Source: Shinella curvata
Lineage (GTDB): Bacteria > Pseudomonadota > Alphaproteobacteria > Rhizobiales > Rhizobiaceae
Length of the DNA stretch: 64,000 bases
Assembly: GCF_022899935.1 (NCBI RefSeq)
Contig: NZ_JALJCJ010000006.1
Location: forward strand, 186,001-250,000
Direction of reading: 5' to 3'
Below, one piece after another: positions 25,146 through 34,499 of the stretch. The notes beneath the pieces are model-generated. The model had not been told where the DNA came from. It worked only from the letters and a program-made list of their open reading frames with translations, and ran no database searches. Each line of letters starts with the position of its first letter. Position 1 is the stretch's first letter. The translations under genes were made by a program, and so were the position numbers.

Positions 25146-26057
25146 TCAGTCCCCAGGCATCGCTTTTACGAAATCGATAAAGGCCCGCAACGGAGCCGGT
25201 ACGAGCCTGCGTCCGGGATAATAGAGAAACGGGCCGGAAAAACTTTGCCACCAGGGCTCCAGCACCGGTTCCAGTGCACCACTTTCGAAATGGGGACGCA
25301 ACCAATCCTCGAAGAGCGATACGATCCCCGTCCCGGCGATCGCGGCAGCGACACCAAGATCCGAACCGCCGCCGGCCTGCACCACGAGCGCTGCCGGCGG
25401 GTCGATGCGCACCATCTCGCCGCTACGCTCGAACTCCCAGGGCGTGATGGCACGGCCGGCGAAACGGCCGCGGATGCAGACATGCGCCAGCAGGTCGCGC
25501 GGATGCCTCGGCCTGCCATGGGCGTCCAGATAGGCGGGAGAAGCGCCGCTTGCGAAACGCTGCAGGCGCGGGCCGATCGGCACCGCGATCATGTCCTGTT
25601 CCAGCCGCTCGTCGTAGCGGATGCCGGCATCGCAGCCCGCAGCGAGGATATCGACGAAATTCTCGTCGGTCATGATCTCCAGCCGAATATCAGGATAGGA
25701 TGCCAGAAAGGCCGGCACGATGCGCGGCAGGACCAGTCTTGCGGCGCTGACGGGAACATTGAGCTTCAGCGCGCCGGCCGGACGATCGCGCGCATCCTTC
25801 ACGCTGGCAAGCGCGGCATCGATCTCACCAAAAGCCGGGCCTAATCTCTCCAGCAGGCCGCGCCCCGCCTCCGTCGGCACGACGCTGCGCGTCGTGCGGT
25901 TGAGAAGGCGCACGCCGAGCCGGGTTTCCAGCCGCCGCACCGCATCGCTGAGAACGGACGCGCTGACGCCACCAATTCGCGCCGCCTCGCGAAACCCGCC
26001 GGCACGGGCGACGGCGAGGAAGGCGCCGAGATCGCCCATATCGGGTTTGTTATCCAT
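25146..26057 (-). CDS. LysR family transcriptional regulator
   Basis: 303 residues with the LysR winged helix (LGAFLAVARAGGFREAARIGGVSASVLSDAVRRLE) and a substrate-binding-like effector domain (AGALKLNVPVSAARLVLPRI). GGAGG on the minus strand is five bases from the ATG at 26057, which is preferred over 26060 and the open extension to 26111. It is divergent from the aldo/keto reductase gene with 109 bases between, the usual LysR regulator-target arrangement. Confidence 0.9.
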   Translation of the reverse strand: MDNKPDMGDLGAFLAVARAGGFREAARIGGVSASVLSDAVRRLETRLGVRLLNRTTRSVVPTEAGRGLLERLGPAFGEIDAALASVKDARDRPAGALKLNVPVSAARLVLPRIVPAFLASYPDIRLEIMTDENFVDILAAGCDAGIRYDERLEQDMIAVPIGPRLQRFASGASPAYLDAHGRPRHPRDLLAHVCIRGRFAGRAITPWEFERSGEMVRIDPPAALVVQAGGGSDLGVAAAIAGTGIVSLFEDWLRPHFESGALEPVLEPWWQSFSGPFLYYPGRRLVPAPLRAFIDFVKAMPGD

Positions 26058-26166
26058 CATTGCCTCCACAATTGTACGAAAACCCGTACGCCCCATACGG
26101 ATTATAGACAATTATCATGACGGTGAAACAGCCCTATCTCCGTCTCGCAATCAAAGGAGATGGATC

Positions 26167-27033
26167 ATGCCCAATCTTGAAAAACCCGGTATTTTCACTC
26201 TCGGCGACCGCTCTGTAAAGCGCCTGGGCTATGGCGCCATGCAGCTTGCCGGCAAGGGCGTTTTCGGCCCGCCTGGAGATCGTACGGAAGCGCTTGCCGT
26301 GCTGCGCGACGCCATCGAAAGCGGCGTCGATCATATCGACACAAGCGATTTCTACGGCCCCCATGTGACCAACCAGATCATCCGCGAGGCACTGCATCCC
26401 TATCCCGGCGGTATCACAATCGTCACGAAGGTCGGTGCGACGCGGGGGCCGGATGCCTCCTGGAACCCGGCATTCTCGAAAGAAGCCTTGACCCAGGCCG
26501 TCCACGACAATCTGCGCAACCTCGGCCTGGATGTGCTTCACGTCGTCAATCTGCGCGCCATGTTCGACGTGCATGGCCCGGCGGAAGGATCCCTGGAGGA
26601 ACCGCTCTCGGTGCTGGCCGATCTTCAGCGCCAAGGTCTTATCCAGCATATCGGCCTGTCGAACGTCACGGCCAGACAGATCGCTGATGGCCGCAGGATC
26701 ACAGACATCGTCTGCGTCCAGAACCAGTACAACGTCGCCCATCGCGGCGATGATGCGCTGATCGAGCAGCTGGCGGCGGAAGGCACGGCCTATGTGCCGT
26801 TCTTCCCGCTCGGCGGCTTCTCGCCGCTGCAGTCCTCCACGCTCTCGGCCGTCGCCGCACGCCTCGGTCATACGCCGATGCAGACAGCGCTTGCCTGGCT
26901 TTTGCAGCGCGCGCCGAACATTCTGCTGATCCCCGGCACCTCGTCACGGCTTCATCTTCGGGAAAACCTTGCCGTCGCCGACATCGTCCTGCCAGCCGAT
27001 GCCGTGGCGGAACTCGACGCCATCGCCGACTGA
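26167..27033 (+). CDS. Aldo/keto reductase family oxidoreductase
   Basis: 288-residue NADPH-dependent TIM-barrel reductase. The active-site region GVDHIDTSDFYGPHVTN contains the catalytic Asp and Tyr; the cofactor-binding end reads LLIPGTSSRLHLRENL. AAGGAGAT seven bases before the ATG at 26167 fixes the start, although the frame runs open from 25720. Probably controlled by the divergent LysR regulator. Substrate unknown. Confidence 0.9.
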   Translation: MPNLEKPGIFTLGDRSVKRLGYGAMQLAGKGVFGPPGDRTEALAVLRDAIESGVDHIDTSDFYGPHVTNQIIREALHPYPGGITIVTKVGATRGPDASWNPAFSKEALTQAVHDNLRNLGLDVLHVVNLRAMFDVHGPAEGSLEEPLSVLADLQRQGLIQHIGLSNVTARQIADGRRITDIVCVQNQYNVAHRGDDALIEQLAAEGTAYVPFFPLGGFSPLQSSTLSAVAARLGHTPMQTALAWLLQRAPNILLIPGTSSRLHLRENLAVADIVLPADAVAELDAIAD

Positions 27034-27039
27034 AGGAAT

Positions 27040-27070
27040 GCCACTCCGGCAAGGGAGGCGCCGGAGTGGC
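27040..27070. terminator. Bidirectional terminator-like hairpin
   Basis: Perfect 11-base inverted repeat, GCCACTCCGGC at 27040-27050 and GCCGGAGTGGC at 27060-27070, with a nine-base loop, placed between the convergent aldo/keto reductase and SGNH hydrolase genes. T-tracts are short (TTCGCT), so it is assigned on stem strength and position. Confidence 0.6.
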
Positions 27071-27075
27071 TTCGC

Positions 27076-27732
27076 TCAGAACAGTGCCATAACCTTGTCC
27101 GCAATGGCCTGTCCGAGCTTGATGTTGGTTTCCGCAGAAAAATGGATGCCATCGACGCCGTCGGTGGCGACGTGGTCGCCGGCGGCCAGGAACTCCACCT
27201 TGGTGAAATCGGCGAGCGCCTTGTAGAGGCCGGCGAGCTGCTTCGATTTTTCGTAGCCGCCGCCGAACATGCCTTCGAACCATGGATCAGGCATCGGCGC
27301 GAGCGGCGGCGGGGCGACGACCAGCACCTTGGGCGCCGGATAGGGCGTGCCGACACCGCCGGCGGAGGTCAGCACCTGACCGACCAGCTTGCCCATGCCG
27401 TTGGCGATCTCGTAGGGCGTGCGGTGGAAATAGGACTTCGTGTCGTTCGTCCCGAGCATGATGATGACGAGATCGAGCGGCAGGTGGCTGGCAAGTGCCG
27501 AAGGAAGATAGGCGCTACCGTTCAGCCGCGCGTCGTTCGGATCATCAAGGCTGGTGGTACGGGCGCTGAGGCCTTCCTCTATGATGTGGTAACCCTCGCC
27601 AAGCTTTGCGGCCATGGCACCGGTCCAGCGCTGTTCGTAGGGATAGCGCAGGGTGGGTGCGGATTCCTTCACGGGAATCCAGCCCCAGGTCAAAGAATCT
27701 CCAAAGCACAGGATTGAGCGCTTTTCGGCCAT
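27076..27732 (-). CDS. SGNH/GDSL hydrolase (arylesterase-type)
   Basis: 218-residue SGNH esterase: block I FGDSLTWG with the catalytic Ser, GTND in block III, and the C-terminal DGIHFS with the Asp-His pair. No signal peptide, so it is probably cytoplasmic. It follows the ribose-type permease genes on the same strand and is related to the esterase at 32596-33246 on the other side of the transporter. Such enzymes remove acetyl or aryl esters; an acylated sugar brought in by the transporter is a reasonable substrate. Confidence 0.88.
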   Translation of the reverse strand: MAEKRSILCFGDSLTWGWIPVKESAPTLRYPYEQRWTGAMAAKLGEGYHIIEEGLSARTTSLDDPNDARLNGSAYLPSALASHLPLDLVIIMLGTNDTKSYFHRTPYEIANGMGKLVGQVLTSAGGVGTPYPAPKVLVVAPPPLAPMPDPWFEGMFGGGYEKSKQLAGLYKALADFTKVEFLAAGDHVATDGVDGIHFSAETNIKLGQAIADKVMALF

Positions 27733-27759
27733 TTGGTCCTCCTTGAATGGCTGTTGATG

Positions 27760-28710
27760 TCACTTGTCGGCGCGAAGGCCGTAGAAGATGGCCGCAAACA
27801 GGATGATCAGGCCCTGGGCGACGAGTTTTCCCGCATCGCCCACGCCGAACATCGTCATCACGACAAACAGGAAGGCGAAGCAGAGCACGCCGAAGAACGG
27901 GCCCCAGACGCCCCCCTCGCCCCGTCCGAAGACCACGCCGCCGAGAATGGTCGCGGCGACCGACAGGATCGGCAGATCCAGCCCGACACGCACGCTGCCG
28001 ACGGCGATCGACGCCGTCTGGACGAGCGCCGCGATGGCCGCCATCAGGCCGGCAAGCGTATGGGCAAGAATGACTGTGCGCTCGACAGGCACGCCGGAAA
28101 AATGCGCGGCCGGCATGCTTTCCCCGACGGCGGTGACGAAGCGGCCGAAGACCGTCTGCGACAGCAGCAGCGCCATCAATGCGGTGAGCGCGATCCAGAA
28201 CACGACGGGGCTCGGCAGACCGGCAAAGCGGGTGTTGAACAGCTCAGCGAAGATCTTCGGCACATCGCCCGGCGGCTTGCCGCTCGACAGATATTGCACG
28301 AAGCCGATCAGCACGATGGAAAGCGCCAGCGTGACGATGACGGCAGAAACACGGCGCTTGGCCACCATCACACCGTTGAAGAGGCCGATGACGAGTCCCG
28401 TCGCCAGCGCCAGTACCACGTAGAAACCGAGCGAGGCACCGGGGAAGATACCGGACGAAATGCAATAGTTGATCAGCAGGATGACGCCGCCGCCCGAAAG
28501 GTCGATCGACTTCACCCGCATCACGAGCAACTGACCGAGCACGAGGATGCCGAGCGGCACGACCTGGCGCACGAAGACACCGAGCACATTGGCGTTGAGC
28601 ATTTGCGGGCGAGCCACGAACAGGATCACCAGCAGCACGACGAGCAGGTAGTAGGACGGCGGAACTTTGGAGACACGCCGGAAGAGGGTCGAATTGACGA
28701 GAGCCGACAT
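27760..28710 (-). CDS. Sugar ABC transporter permease (RbsC type)
   Basis: 316 residues with about ten membrane segments and the RbsC core DLSGGGVILLIN plus GGVVFGRGEGGVWG near the C-terminus. The frame is open to 29622, but that region is the other permease gene in another frame; ATG 28710 lies three bases after its stop. It forms the membrane channel with the gene at 28713-29684. A pentose or related sugar is likely, not proven. Confidence 0.87.
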   Translation of the reverse strand: MSALVNSTLFRRVSKVPPSYYLLVVLLVILFVARPQMLNANVLGVFVRQVVPLGILVLGQLLVMRVKSIDLSGGGVILLINYCISSGIFPGASLGFYVVLALATGLVIGLFNGVMVAKRRVSAVIVTLALSIVLIGFVQYLSSGKPPGDVPKIFAELFNTRFAGLPSPVVFWIALTALMALLLSQTVFGRFVTAVGESMPAAHFSGVPVERTVILAHTLAGLMAAIAALVQTASIAVGSVRVGLDLPILSVAATILGGVVFGRGEGGVWGPFFGVLCFAFLFVVMTMFGVGDAGKLVAQGLIILFAAIFYGLRADK

Positions 28711-28712
28711 GA

Positions 28713-29684
28713 TCACAGTCCGATCTTCTTGCGCGACTGAAGTGCCACGACGGCCATGAGCAGGATGCCCTTGACCGCCGTCTGCACGAAAGGCGTGACA
28801 TTGAGCAGGTTCATGCCGTTGGAGAGCAGCGCCAGCACCACCACGCCGATGACCGTGCCATGCAGGCTGCCAACGCCGCCCGACAGCTGCGTGCCGCCGA
28901 TGGCGACCGCCGTGATCGCATCGAGCTCCATCAGCAGACCCACATTCGGATCGCCCGAGACGATGCGCCCCGCCAGGAAGACGCCGGCAAGAGCGGCGAA
29001 GAGCGAGCAGATGACATAGGCCAGCAGGATATTGCGGCTGGCGGGAATGCCGAAATTGCGCGCCGCGTCGTCCGAACAGGCGGCCACGCCGCCGCCGATG
29101 GCAAAGAGATGCAGACCGTAGCGTGAGCCGTAAAGCAGCTTCCAGGCGACGAGAAGCGTGGCGATACCCCACAAGATCGGCAACGGCAGACCGAAAAGCG
29201 AACCCTCGACCAGCCAGCGCACGCCCTCCGGCACCGTGCCGCCGGAGACCGGCCGCAGCACGCGGGTTATGCCGAGCACGACATATTGCATGGAGAGCGT
29301 CGCGACGATCGGATGCACGTTGAGCCGGGTGATGCAATAACCATTGGTGGCGCCGATGAGGCCGGCGAACAGGAAGACGCCGGGAATGGTGACGTAGCCC
29401 GGCAGGTCGAGCGCGAGGATCGCCGTGGTGAAGCTGACGACGGAGCCGATGGACAGGTCCAGCCCGCCGACGAGCACGACGAACATCTGCCCGACGGCTG
29501 TAATGAGCAGCGGCATGCCCTGCGCGACGAGATTGGCAAGATTGCTCCATTGGCCGAACTGGCTGGTCGTGACCGCCAGCCACAGCGCCATGGCGAGCGC
29601 GATGGCGAACGGCAGCAGCCACAGGCCCTGCCGGCTGCCGCGACCGGTGAGCAGTTTCCCGAAAGTGGAGGAAGAAAAATTCAT
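28713..29684 (-). CDS. Sugar ABC transporter permease (RbsC type)
   Basis: 323-residue inner-membrane permease with the signature VVLVGGLDLSIGSVVSFTTAI and ITAVAIGGTQLSGGVGSLHGT, both standard for ribose/xylose-type systems. It is located between the ATPase and the second permease, with 16 and 2 bases spacing. The two permeases differ enough to form a heterodimer. Confidence 0.9.
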   Translation of the reverse strand: MNFSSSTFGKLLTGRGSRQGLWLLPFAIALAMALWLAVTTSQFGQWSNLANLVAQGMPLLITAVGQMFVVLVGGLDLSIGSVVSFTTAILALDLPGYVTIPGVFLFAGLIGATNGYCITRLNVHPIVATLSMQYVVLGITRVLRPVSGGTVPEGVRWLVEGSLFGLPLPILWGIATLLVAWKLLYGSRYGLHLFAIGGGVAACSDDAARNFGIPASRNILLAYVICSLFAALAGVFLAGRIVSGDPNVGLLMELDAITAVAIGGTQLSGGVGSLHGTVIGVVVLALLSNGMNLLNVTPFVQTAVKGILLMAVVALQSRKKIGL

Positions 29685-29700
29685 CTGGACGTCCGCTTCG

Positions 29701-31194
29701 TCATGCGCTCAGGGCTGCGTCGAGAATGCCGTGCTCGGTTGCTTCCGCAGCGCGCATTTCCGACACGGCGGTGTTGCCGTGGATCACGTAGAGGCGATCG
29801 CAGAGACCGATCAGCTCGACCGTCTCGCGCGACAGCAGCAGCACGGCACCGCCTGCTTTCGCGAAATCGCGCAGGATACGATAGATTTCCGCCTTGGCGC
29901 CGACATCGACGCCGCGCGTCGGCTCCTCGATCAGGAGCAGGTCCGCATCGGTCGCAAGATAGCGGCCGAGCAGCACCTTCTGCTGGTTGCCTCCGGAGAG
30001 TGCGCCGACCGCGGCCGAAGGGCCTGACGCCTTGACGTTCAGCCGGCGCATCGTCTCGGCGATGACCGCCCCATAACGCTTCGCCGCCTTCAGCGCCGGC
30101 CGGGCGGCGTGCAGCGCCGCGACGATGTTCTGGCCAACGGAATGACCGAGAAACAGGCCCTCGTCCTTGCGATCTTCCGGCACGAAGGCGCCGCCCAGCG
30201 CCTGCCAGCGCCGCACGCCGCTTTCCTTCGGCACAGGCAGCCTGACGGTTTCTCCGCGCCTAGACACCGTTCCCTCGACAGGCGCGAACTGACCGACGAG
30301 CGCGCGCAGCGCTTTCTGCTGCCCCTGCCCTTCGAGCCCGGCAAAGCCGACGATCTCGCCCTTCCTCACCGTGAAGGAGAAGGGTGTGGAATCCATCTGC
30401 AGCCGCAGGCCGGACACGGAAAGCGCCGCAGCGCCTTCCCCTTCACCGCGCTCCGGAAAAAGGTCTTCCAGTTCGCGCCCGACCATCATCGCGATCAGCG
30501 AGGCCGGCGCCATTTCCGAGAGCGGACGCGTACCGACCCGCTGACCATCCTTCAGCACCGTCACCACGTCGCAGATGGCAAAGATCTCGTCCATGCGGTG
30601 GGAGATGTAGACGATGGCCTTGCCGGCTTCGCGCAGTGCCCGAATATGCCGGTTGAGAACTTCGACATCGGCAGCATTCAGCGCCGCCGTCGGTTCATCG
30701 AGGATGAAGACATCGGCATCCGCGTCGATACCGTGGGCGATCTCGACAAACTGACGCTCGGCGATGGAGAGTTCCGAAACCAGCGTGTCAGGATCGAGCG
30801 TCAGGCCGAGACGGGCAAGCGCACCCTTCGTTTCCTCGCGCATGCGTCGCCGGTCGATGCCACCGAGGCGACCGACCGGTTCGCGGCCCAGGAACATGTT
30901 TTCGGCAATCGTCATGTTGGGCAGCAGCGAGAGTTCCTGGAACACCGTCGATATGCCGGCCGCAAGCGCTGCGCGCGGATTGGCGAAACTGACGGCCCGC
31001 CCCGCGCGAAAAATCTCGCCGCTATCGGGCTGGTGGACGCCGGCAAGGATCTTCATCAGTGTCGATTTTCCTGCGCCGTTCTCGCCCATCAGCGCGTGCA
31101 CGGTTCCCGGCGCCAGCGTCAGCGACACGTCACGCAGCGCGACGCTGCCGCCGAAAGCCTTGGATATGCCGGCCATTTCAATGAGATGCGACAT
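29701..31194 (-). CDS. Sugar ABC transporter ATP-binding protein (RbsA type, duplicated ABC domains)
   Basis: 497 residues with two ABC domains. In domain 1, Walker A is GENGAGKST, the signature is LSIAERQ and Walker B VFILDEPTAAL. Domain 2 has the degenerate GLEGQGQQK loop and LSGGNQQKVLLGR, as usual for RbsA. It follows the binding protein gene after a 59-base gap holding a hairpin, then leads into the permeases. Confidence 0.92.
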   Translation of the reverse strand: MSHLIEMAGISKAFGGSVALRDVSLTLAPGTVHALMGENGAGKSTLMKILAGVHQPDSGEIFRAGRAVSFANPRAALAAGISTVFQELSLLPNMTIAENMFLGREPVGRLGGIDRRRMREETKGALARLGLTLDPDTLVSELSIAERQFVEIAHGIDADADVFILDEPTAALNAADVEVLNRHIRALREAGKAIVYISHRMDEIFAICDVVTVLKDGQRVGTRPLSEMAPASLIAMMVGRELEDLFPERGEGEGAAALSVSGLRLQMDSTPFSFTVRKGEIVGFAGLEGQGQQKALRALVGQFAPVEGTVSRRGETVRLPVPKESGVRRWQALGGAFVPEDRKDEGLFLGHSVGQNIVAALHAARPALKAAKRYGAVIAETMRRLNVKASGPSAAVGALSGGNQQKVLLGRYLATDADLLLIEEPTRGVDVGAKAEIYRILRDFAKAGGAVLLLSRETVELIGLCDRLYVIHGNTAVSEMRAAEATEHGILDAALSA

Positions 31195-31213
31195 GGATTT
31201 CCTCTACCGGATA

Positions 31214-31243
31214 ACGAGAGGCAGGCAGGCGCCCGCCTCTCGT
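31214..31243 (-). terminator. Hairpin after the sugar-binding protein gene
   Basis: Inverted repeat ACGAGAGGC (31214-31222) and GCCTCTCGT (31235-31243) in the gap between the binding-protein stop and the ATPase start. On the minus strand it is followed by TATCCGG, not a T-run. Best read as an attenuating or stabilising intercistronic hairpin. Confidence 0.5.
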
Positions 31244-31253
31244 AATGATCCGC

Positions 31254-32330
31254 CTACTGCTTGGCGTAGAACTCTTTGAGCTGTTCTTCAGAGAGTTCCG
31301 ACGGCCACCAGACATTGGCCGAAAGGTCGTCGCGGTAGTATTTCTTGACCTTTTCGAGGTCCCAGCCCGGCGGGTTGTAGTCGTAGTGCTTGTGAAGCGC
31401 CTTGCCCTCCAGAAGAGCGACCGCAGCGCGGATGCCGGCAGCGCCCTGGGCGGGGCTGTATTCCGAGGAGACCGATTTGAAGCCGTCGGCGATCCACTGG
31501 CCGAAGAAGCCGTTGTTGCCTTCGCCCGAGATCGGCGGGATGGCCGCGCCGAACTGCTTGAAGACGTCGACGCAGGCGCGCGTCATGTCGGCGCCCGAGG
31601 ACCAGATGCCGGCGACATTGGGGTCGTTGAGATAAAGCGTCTCGCAGACCTTCTTGGCCTTGTCATATTGCCAGTCGCCGTGCTCCTCCGCGGCGATCTT
31701 GATCTCGGTGCCTTCGAGCGACTGTTTGAGACCGTTGTAGCGGTTGGCATCCTCCGGGTGGCCGGCAAGGCCGCGCAGCACCCAGATGTTGCCTTTGCCG
31801 CCAAGCTCCTTGACGAGGAAGTCGCCCATGACCTTGCCGAAGTGCTCGGCGCCGCCCTGGATTTCCGTCGTATAGGCCTCGGATTCGATGCGGCCGGTGT
31901 GCAGCACGACCGGAATACCCGCGGCGATGGCCTTCTCAATGCTGGCATTGGCCGAGGTCGAGGTGACCGGCTGGACGATGATCGCATCCACCTTCTGGGC
32001 GATCAGGTCCTCGATATCGGCAACCTGCTTCTTCTGGTCGAAGCCGGCATCGAGCAGAACGAACTTGGTGATGCGCTTGTCGCGGTCGGCGGCGGCCTGT
32101 GCCTCATGTGCCACCTGCACCGTCCACGTGTTCGCGTTGACACCGAAACTGCTCATGCCGATGACCCAGGGCGCGTCCTTCTTGTACTTGCCCTCCTCGA
32201 CCGTCGGATTGTTCTCCGCACGGACCGTGACGCCTTCGAGCAGCGGCACCTCCTGCGCAAAACCGTTCGTTGCGAAGACCACGCCGGCCAACAGGACCGA
32301 CAGGCCGATTTTCTTGATGATGCTGCTCAT
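31254..32330 (-). CDS. Sugar ABC transporter substrate-binding protein (type I, RbsB-like)
   Basis: 358-residue periplasmic binding protein with a Sec signal (IIKKIGLSVLLAGVVFATNGFA). Mature features include the VDAIIVQPVTSTSA ligand-hinge strand and GIWSSGADMTRACVDVF. GAGGAG a few bases before the ATG at 32330 selects this start over the open extension to 32492. Aromatic-rich C-terminus (WWPSELSEEQLKEF). First gene of the minus-strand transporter operon; divergent from the second SGNH gene across a 265-base control region. Confidence 0.9.
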   Translation of the reverse strand: MSSIIKKIGLSVLLAGVVFATNGFAQEVPLLEGVTVRAENNPTVEEGKYKKDAPWVIGMSSFGVNANTWTVQVAHEAQAAADRDKRITKFVLLDAGFDQKKQVADIEDLIAQKVDAIIVQPVTSTSANASIEKAIAAGIPVVLHTGRIESEAYTTEIQGGAEHFGKVMGDFLVKELGGKGNIWVLRGLAGHPEDANRYNGLKQSLEGTEIKIAAEEHGDWQYDKAKKVCETLYLNDPNVAGIWSSGADMTRACVDVFKQFGAAIPPISGEGNNGFFGQWIADGFKSVSSEYSPAQGAAGIRAAVALLEGKALHKHYDYNPPGWDLEKVKKYYRDDLSANVWWPSELSEEQLKEFYAKQ

Positions 32331-32495
32331 ACTTCTCCTCCAAAAGCAGGCGTCCAACGGGGGATTTCGCCGGCCGGAAGGCATGCGGCACCGGCAGCCC
32401 GCGACACGTGTCCGGTGCTCGTGCACAGCCTTTGCGACGACCTGAAATTCTCCTCCGGCCGATACAAAATCACTGGCGCTTTCAGCTGTCAATAG

Positions 32496-32516
32496 TTATT
32501 CAGACTGAATGAATAA
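32496..32516. promoter_or_regulatory. Candidate ROK-regulator operator
   Basis: Perfect palindrome TTATTCA (32496-32502) and TGAATAA (32510-32516) with a seven-base centre, in the divergent region between the binding-protein gene and the SGNH gene. AT-rich sites of the TTATT...AATAA kind are bound by ROK repressors such as NagC/Mlc, and a ROK regulator is encoded downstream at 33291. Assignment is inference. Confidence 0.5.
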
Positions 32517-32595
32517 TAGACCATCCTTGCAAATCGCCCTTCCGGATGCGAAGTCTGAGCCCGAAAAGCGGGCATCCGGCCCGGTGGAGGAGACA

Positions 32596-33246
32596 GTGAC
32601 GCGGACCGTTCTATGCTTCGGGGATTCCAACACCCATGGCCAGATTCCCGGTCGCGGGCCGCTTGAACGCTATCGGCGGGAGCAGCGCTGGGGAGGCGTA
32701 CTGGAAGGCCTGCTCGGCCCGGGCTGGCAGATCATCGAGGAGGGGCTGAGCGGCCGCACGACCGTTCATGACGACCCCATCGAGGGATCGCTGAAAAACG
32801 GCCGCACCTATCTGCGACCCTGCCTGCAAAGCCATACGCCGCTCGACCTCATCATCATCATGCTCGGCACCAACGACCTGAAGCGGCGCTTCAACATGCC
32901 GCCTTCGGAGGTCGCCATGGGCATCGGCTGCCTCGTGCACGATATCCGCGAGCTCTCGCCCGGTCCTGCCGGCCACGATCCGGAAATCATGATCGTCGCT
33001 CCGCCACCGATGCTGGACGATCTTCGCGAATGGGAATCGATCTTCTCCGGGGCCCAGGAAAAATCCCGCAAGCTGGCGCTGGAATTCGAGATCATGGCGG
33101 ATTCGCTGGAGGCCCATTTCTTCGATGCCGGCACCGTCTGCCAATGCTCGCCGGCCGACGGCTTCCATATCGATGAAGCAGCACACCGCCAGCTCGGCGA
33201 AGCGCTTGCGCAGGAGGTTCTGGCGATCGGGTGGGCAGATGCGTAA
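32596..33246 (+). CDS. SGNH/GDSL hydrolase (arylesterase-type), paralogue of 27076-27732
   Basis: 216 residues with FGDSNTHG (block I Ser), GTND and DGFHIDEAAH. GGAGGAG sits just upstream of the GTG at 32596; the ATG at 32509 would lie inside the operator palindrome, and the GTG product matches the 218-residue paralogue in length. The pair share IIEEGLS(A/G)RTT and LDL(V/I)IIMLGTND. Probably a cytoplasmic deacylase of the imported compound, transcribed with the ROK regulator. Confidence 0.87.
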   Translation: MTRTVLCFGDSNTHGQIPGRGPLERYRREQRWGGVLEGLLGPGWQIIEEGLSGRTTVHDDPIEGSLKNGRTYLRPCLQSHTPLDLIIIMLGTNDLKRRFNMPPSEVAMGIGCLVHDIRELSPGPAGHDPEIMIVAPPPMLDDLREWESIFSGAQEKSRKLALEFEIMADSLEAHFFDAGTVCQCSPADGFHIDEAAHRQLGEALAQEVLAIGWADA

Positions 33247-33290
33247 GTCCTGCTTTCTGACTGCCGCCTTTTCCGGGAAGGATCGCCGCC

Positions 33291-34373
33291 TTGCCTGATA
33301 TGCGTTTCGCACCACCCAATCCGCTTCGCATCGCCGACCGCGCGAGCGGGCTCAACTCGCTGAGCGTGCGCAGCCACAATGAGCGCCTCGTGCTCTCGCT
33401 GCTCCTCCAGAACGAAGCGACGACACGGCTCGAAATCGGCGAGAAGACCGGCCTGTCGGCCCAGACCATCTCGGTCATCGTGCGCTCGCTCGAACAGGAA
33501 GGCCTCGTTGTGCGTGGTGAGGCACAGAAGGGCCGCGTCGGCCCGCCCACTACGCCGCTGATGCTCAACTCGGAGGGCGCCTATTCCGTCGGCGTCAGCG
33601 TCGGCTATCGCAACACCCATATCGTCGTCGTCGATTTCATCGGCAATGTGCAGCATCAGCGGGTGATGCCGCACAAGACCGCCGATACGTTTGACGCACC
33701 GGAAGCCCTGGCACTCGAGATCCACCAGGCGATCGCGGGACTTTCGCAAAGCCGGCAGACGCGCATTGCCGGCGTCGGCCTTGCCCTGCCCACGCCGCCG
33801 ATCCGCTCCGGCCCGGATCATGACGTGCTGCACCGCTATCTGGAGGCCGAACTCGGCCTCCCTGTCTTCGTACAGAACGACATCACGGCCGCGGCCGGCG
33901 GCGAGAGCCTGTTCGGCGCGGCGCGCCAATTGCAGGATTTCCTGTTCTTTTATCTGGGCGCCCGACTGCACGGGCGACTCGTGCTCAACCATCAAATCTA
34001 CAACGGCAATTCCCCCCTGAGCTACGATGTCGGCGTGCTGGCGCTGGAGCGCGCCCTGCCGGCAGGCGATGCAACGGCAGAAAAGCTTTGGGGCCAAGAG
34101 CCATCCTGGCCACCCATGGGGGCGCCGCTCGCCGCCTGGCAGCAAGCCTGCGCGGAAAGCCTTGTTCAGCTCACGCAATCGCTGCTGCAATTCATCGAAC
34201 TCAAGACGGTCGTGCTCTCGTCCTTTGTTCCGGCCGATATCTGCGCGGCCCTCTGCACGCTCATTCGGAGGGAAATTCCCTCGGTGAACGCCGTCGTAGG
34301 CAGGACCTCCGCGGCCCCGAAGGCCGTCGGCGCCGCGAGCCTCCCCTTCAGCTCCCGCTTCATGGTCAACTGA
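33291..34373 (+). CDS. ROK family transcriptional regulator
   Basis: 360 residues: N-terminal winged helix (RLVLSLLLQNEATTRLEIGEKTGLSAQTISVIV split around residues 30-65) followed by a ROK fold with QNDITAAAGGESLFG. The usual DxGGT phosphate loop (here SVGYRNTH) and the CxCGxxGC zinc motif are missing, so it is a non-kinase sensor. The TTG at 33291 has AAGGA at good spacing; ATG 33300 is the alternative. It likely controls the neighbouring sugar transporter and esterases. Confidence 0.83.
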   Translation: MPDMRFAPPNPLRIADRASGLNSLSVRSHNERLVLSLLLQNEATTRLEIGEKTGLSAQTISVIVRSLEQEGLVVRGEAQKGRVGPPTTPLMLNSEGAYSVGVSVGYRNTHIVVVDFIGNVQHQRVMPHKTADTFDAPEALALEIHQAIAGLSQSRQTRIAGVGLALPTPPIRSGPDHDVLHRYLEAELGLPVFVQNDITAAAGGESLFGAARQLQDFLFFYLGARLHGRLVLNHQIYNGNSPLSYDVGVLALERALPAGDATAEKLWGQEPSWPPMGAPLAAWQQACAESLVQLTQSLLQFIELKTVVLSSFVPADICAALCTLIRREIPSVNAVVGRTSAAPKAVGAASLPFSSRFMVN

Positions 34374-34499
34374 CGATCTTTCATCGCCGCAACAGAAGGC
34401 TGTTGATCCAGCGCCGCGGCTCTGGACGAAAGCCGTTCGATCGCGTTTTAACGAAGCGGATGGAACGTCGTTTCCGTGGTGGCTACCGATTGGACTGCA

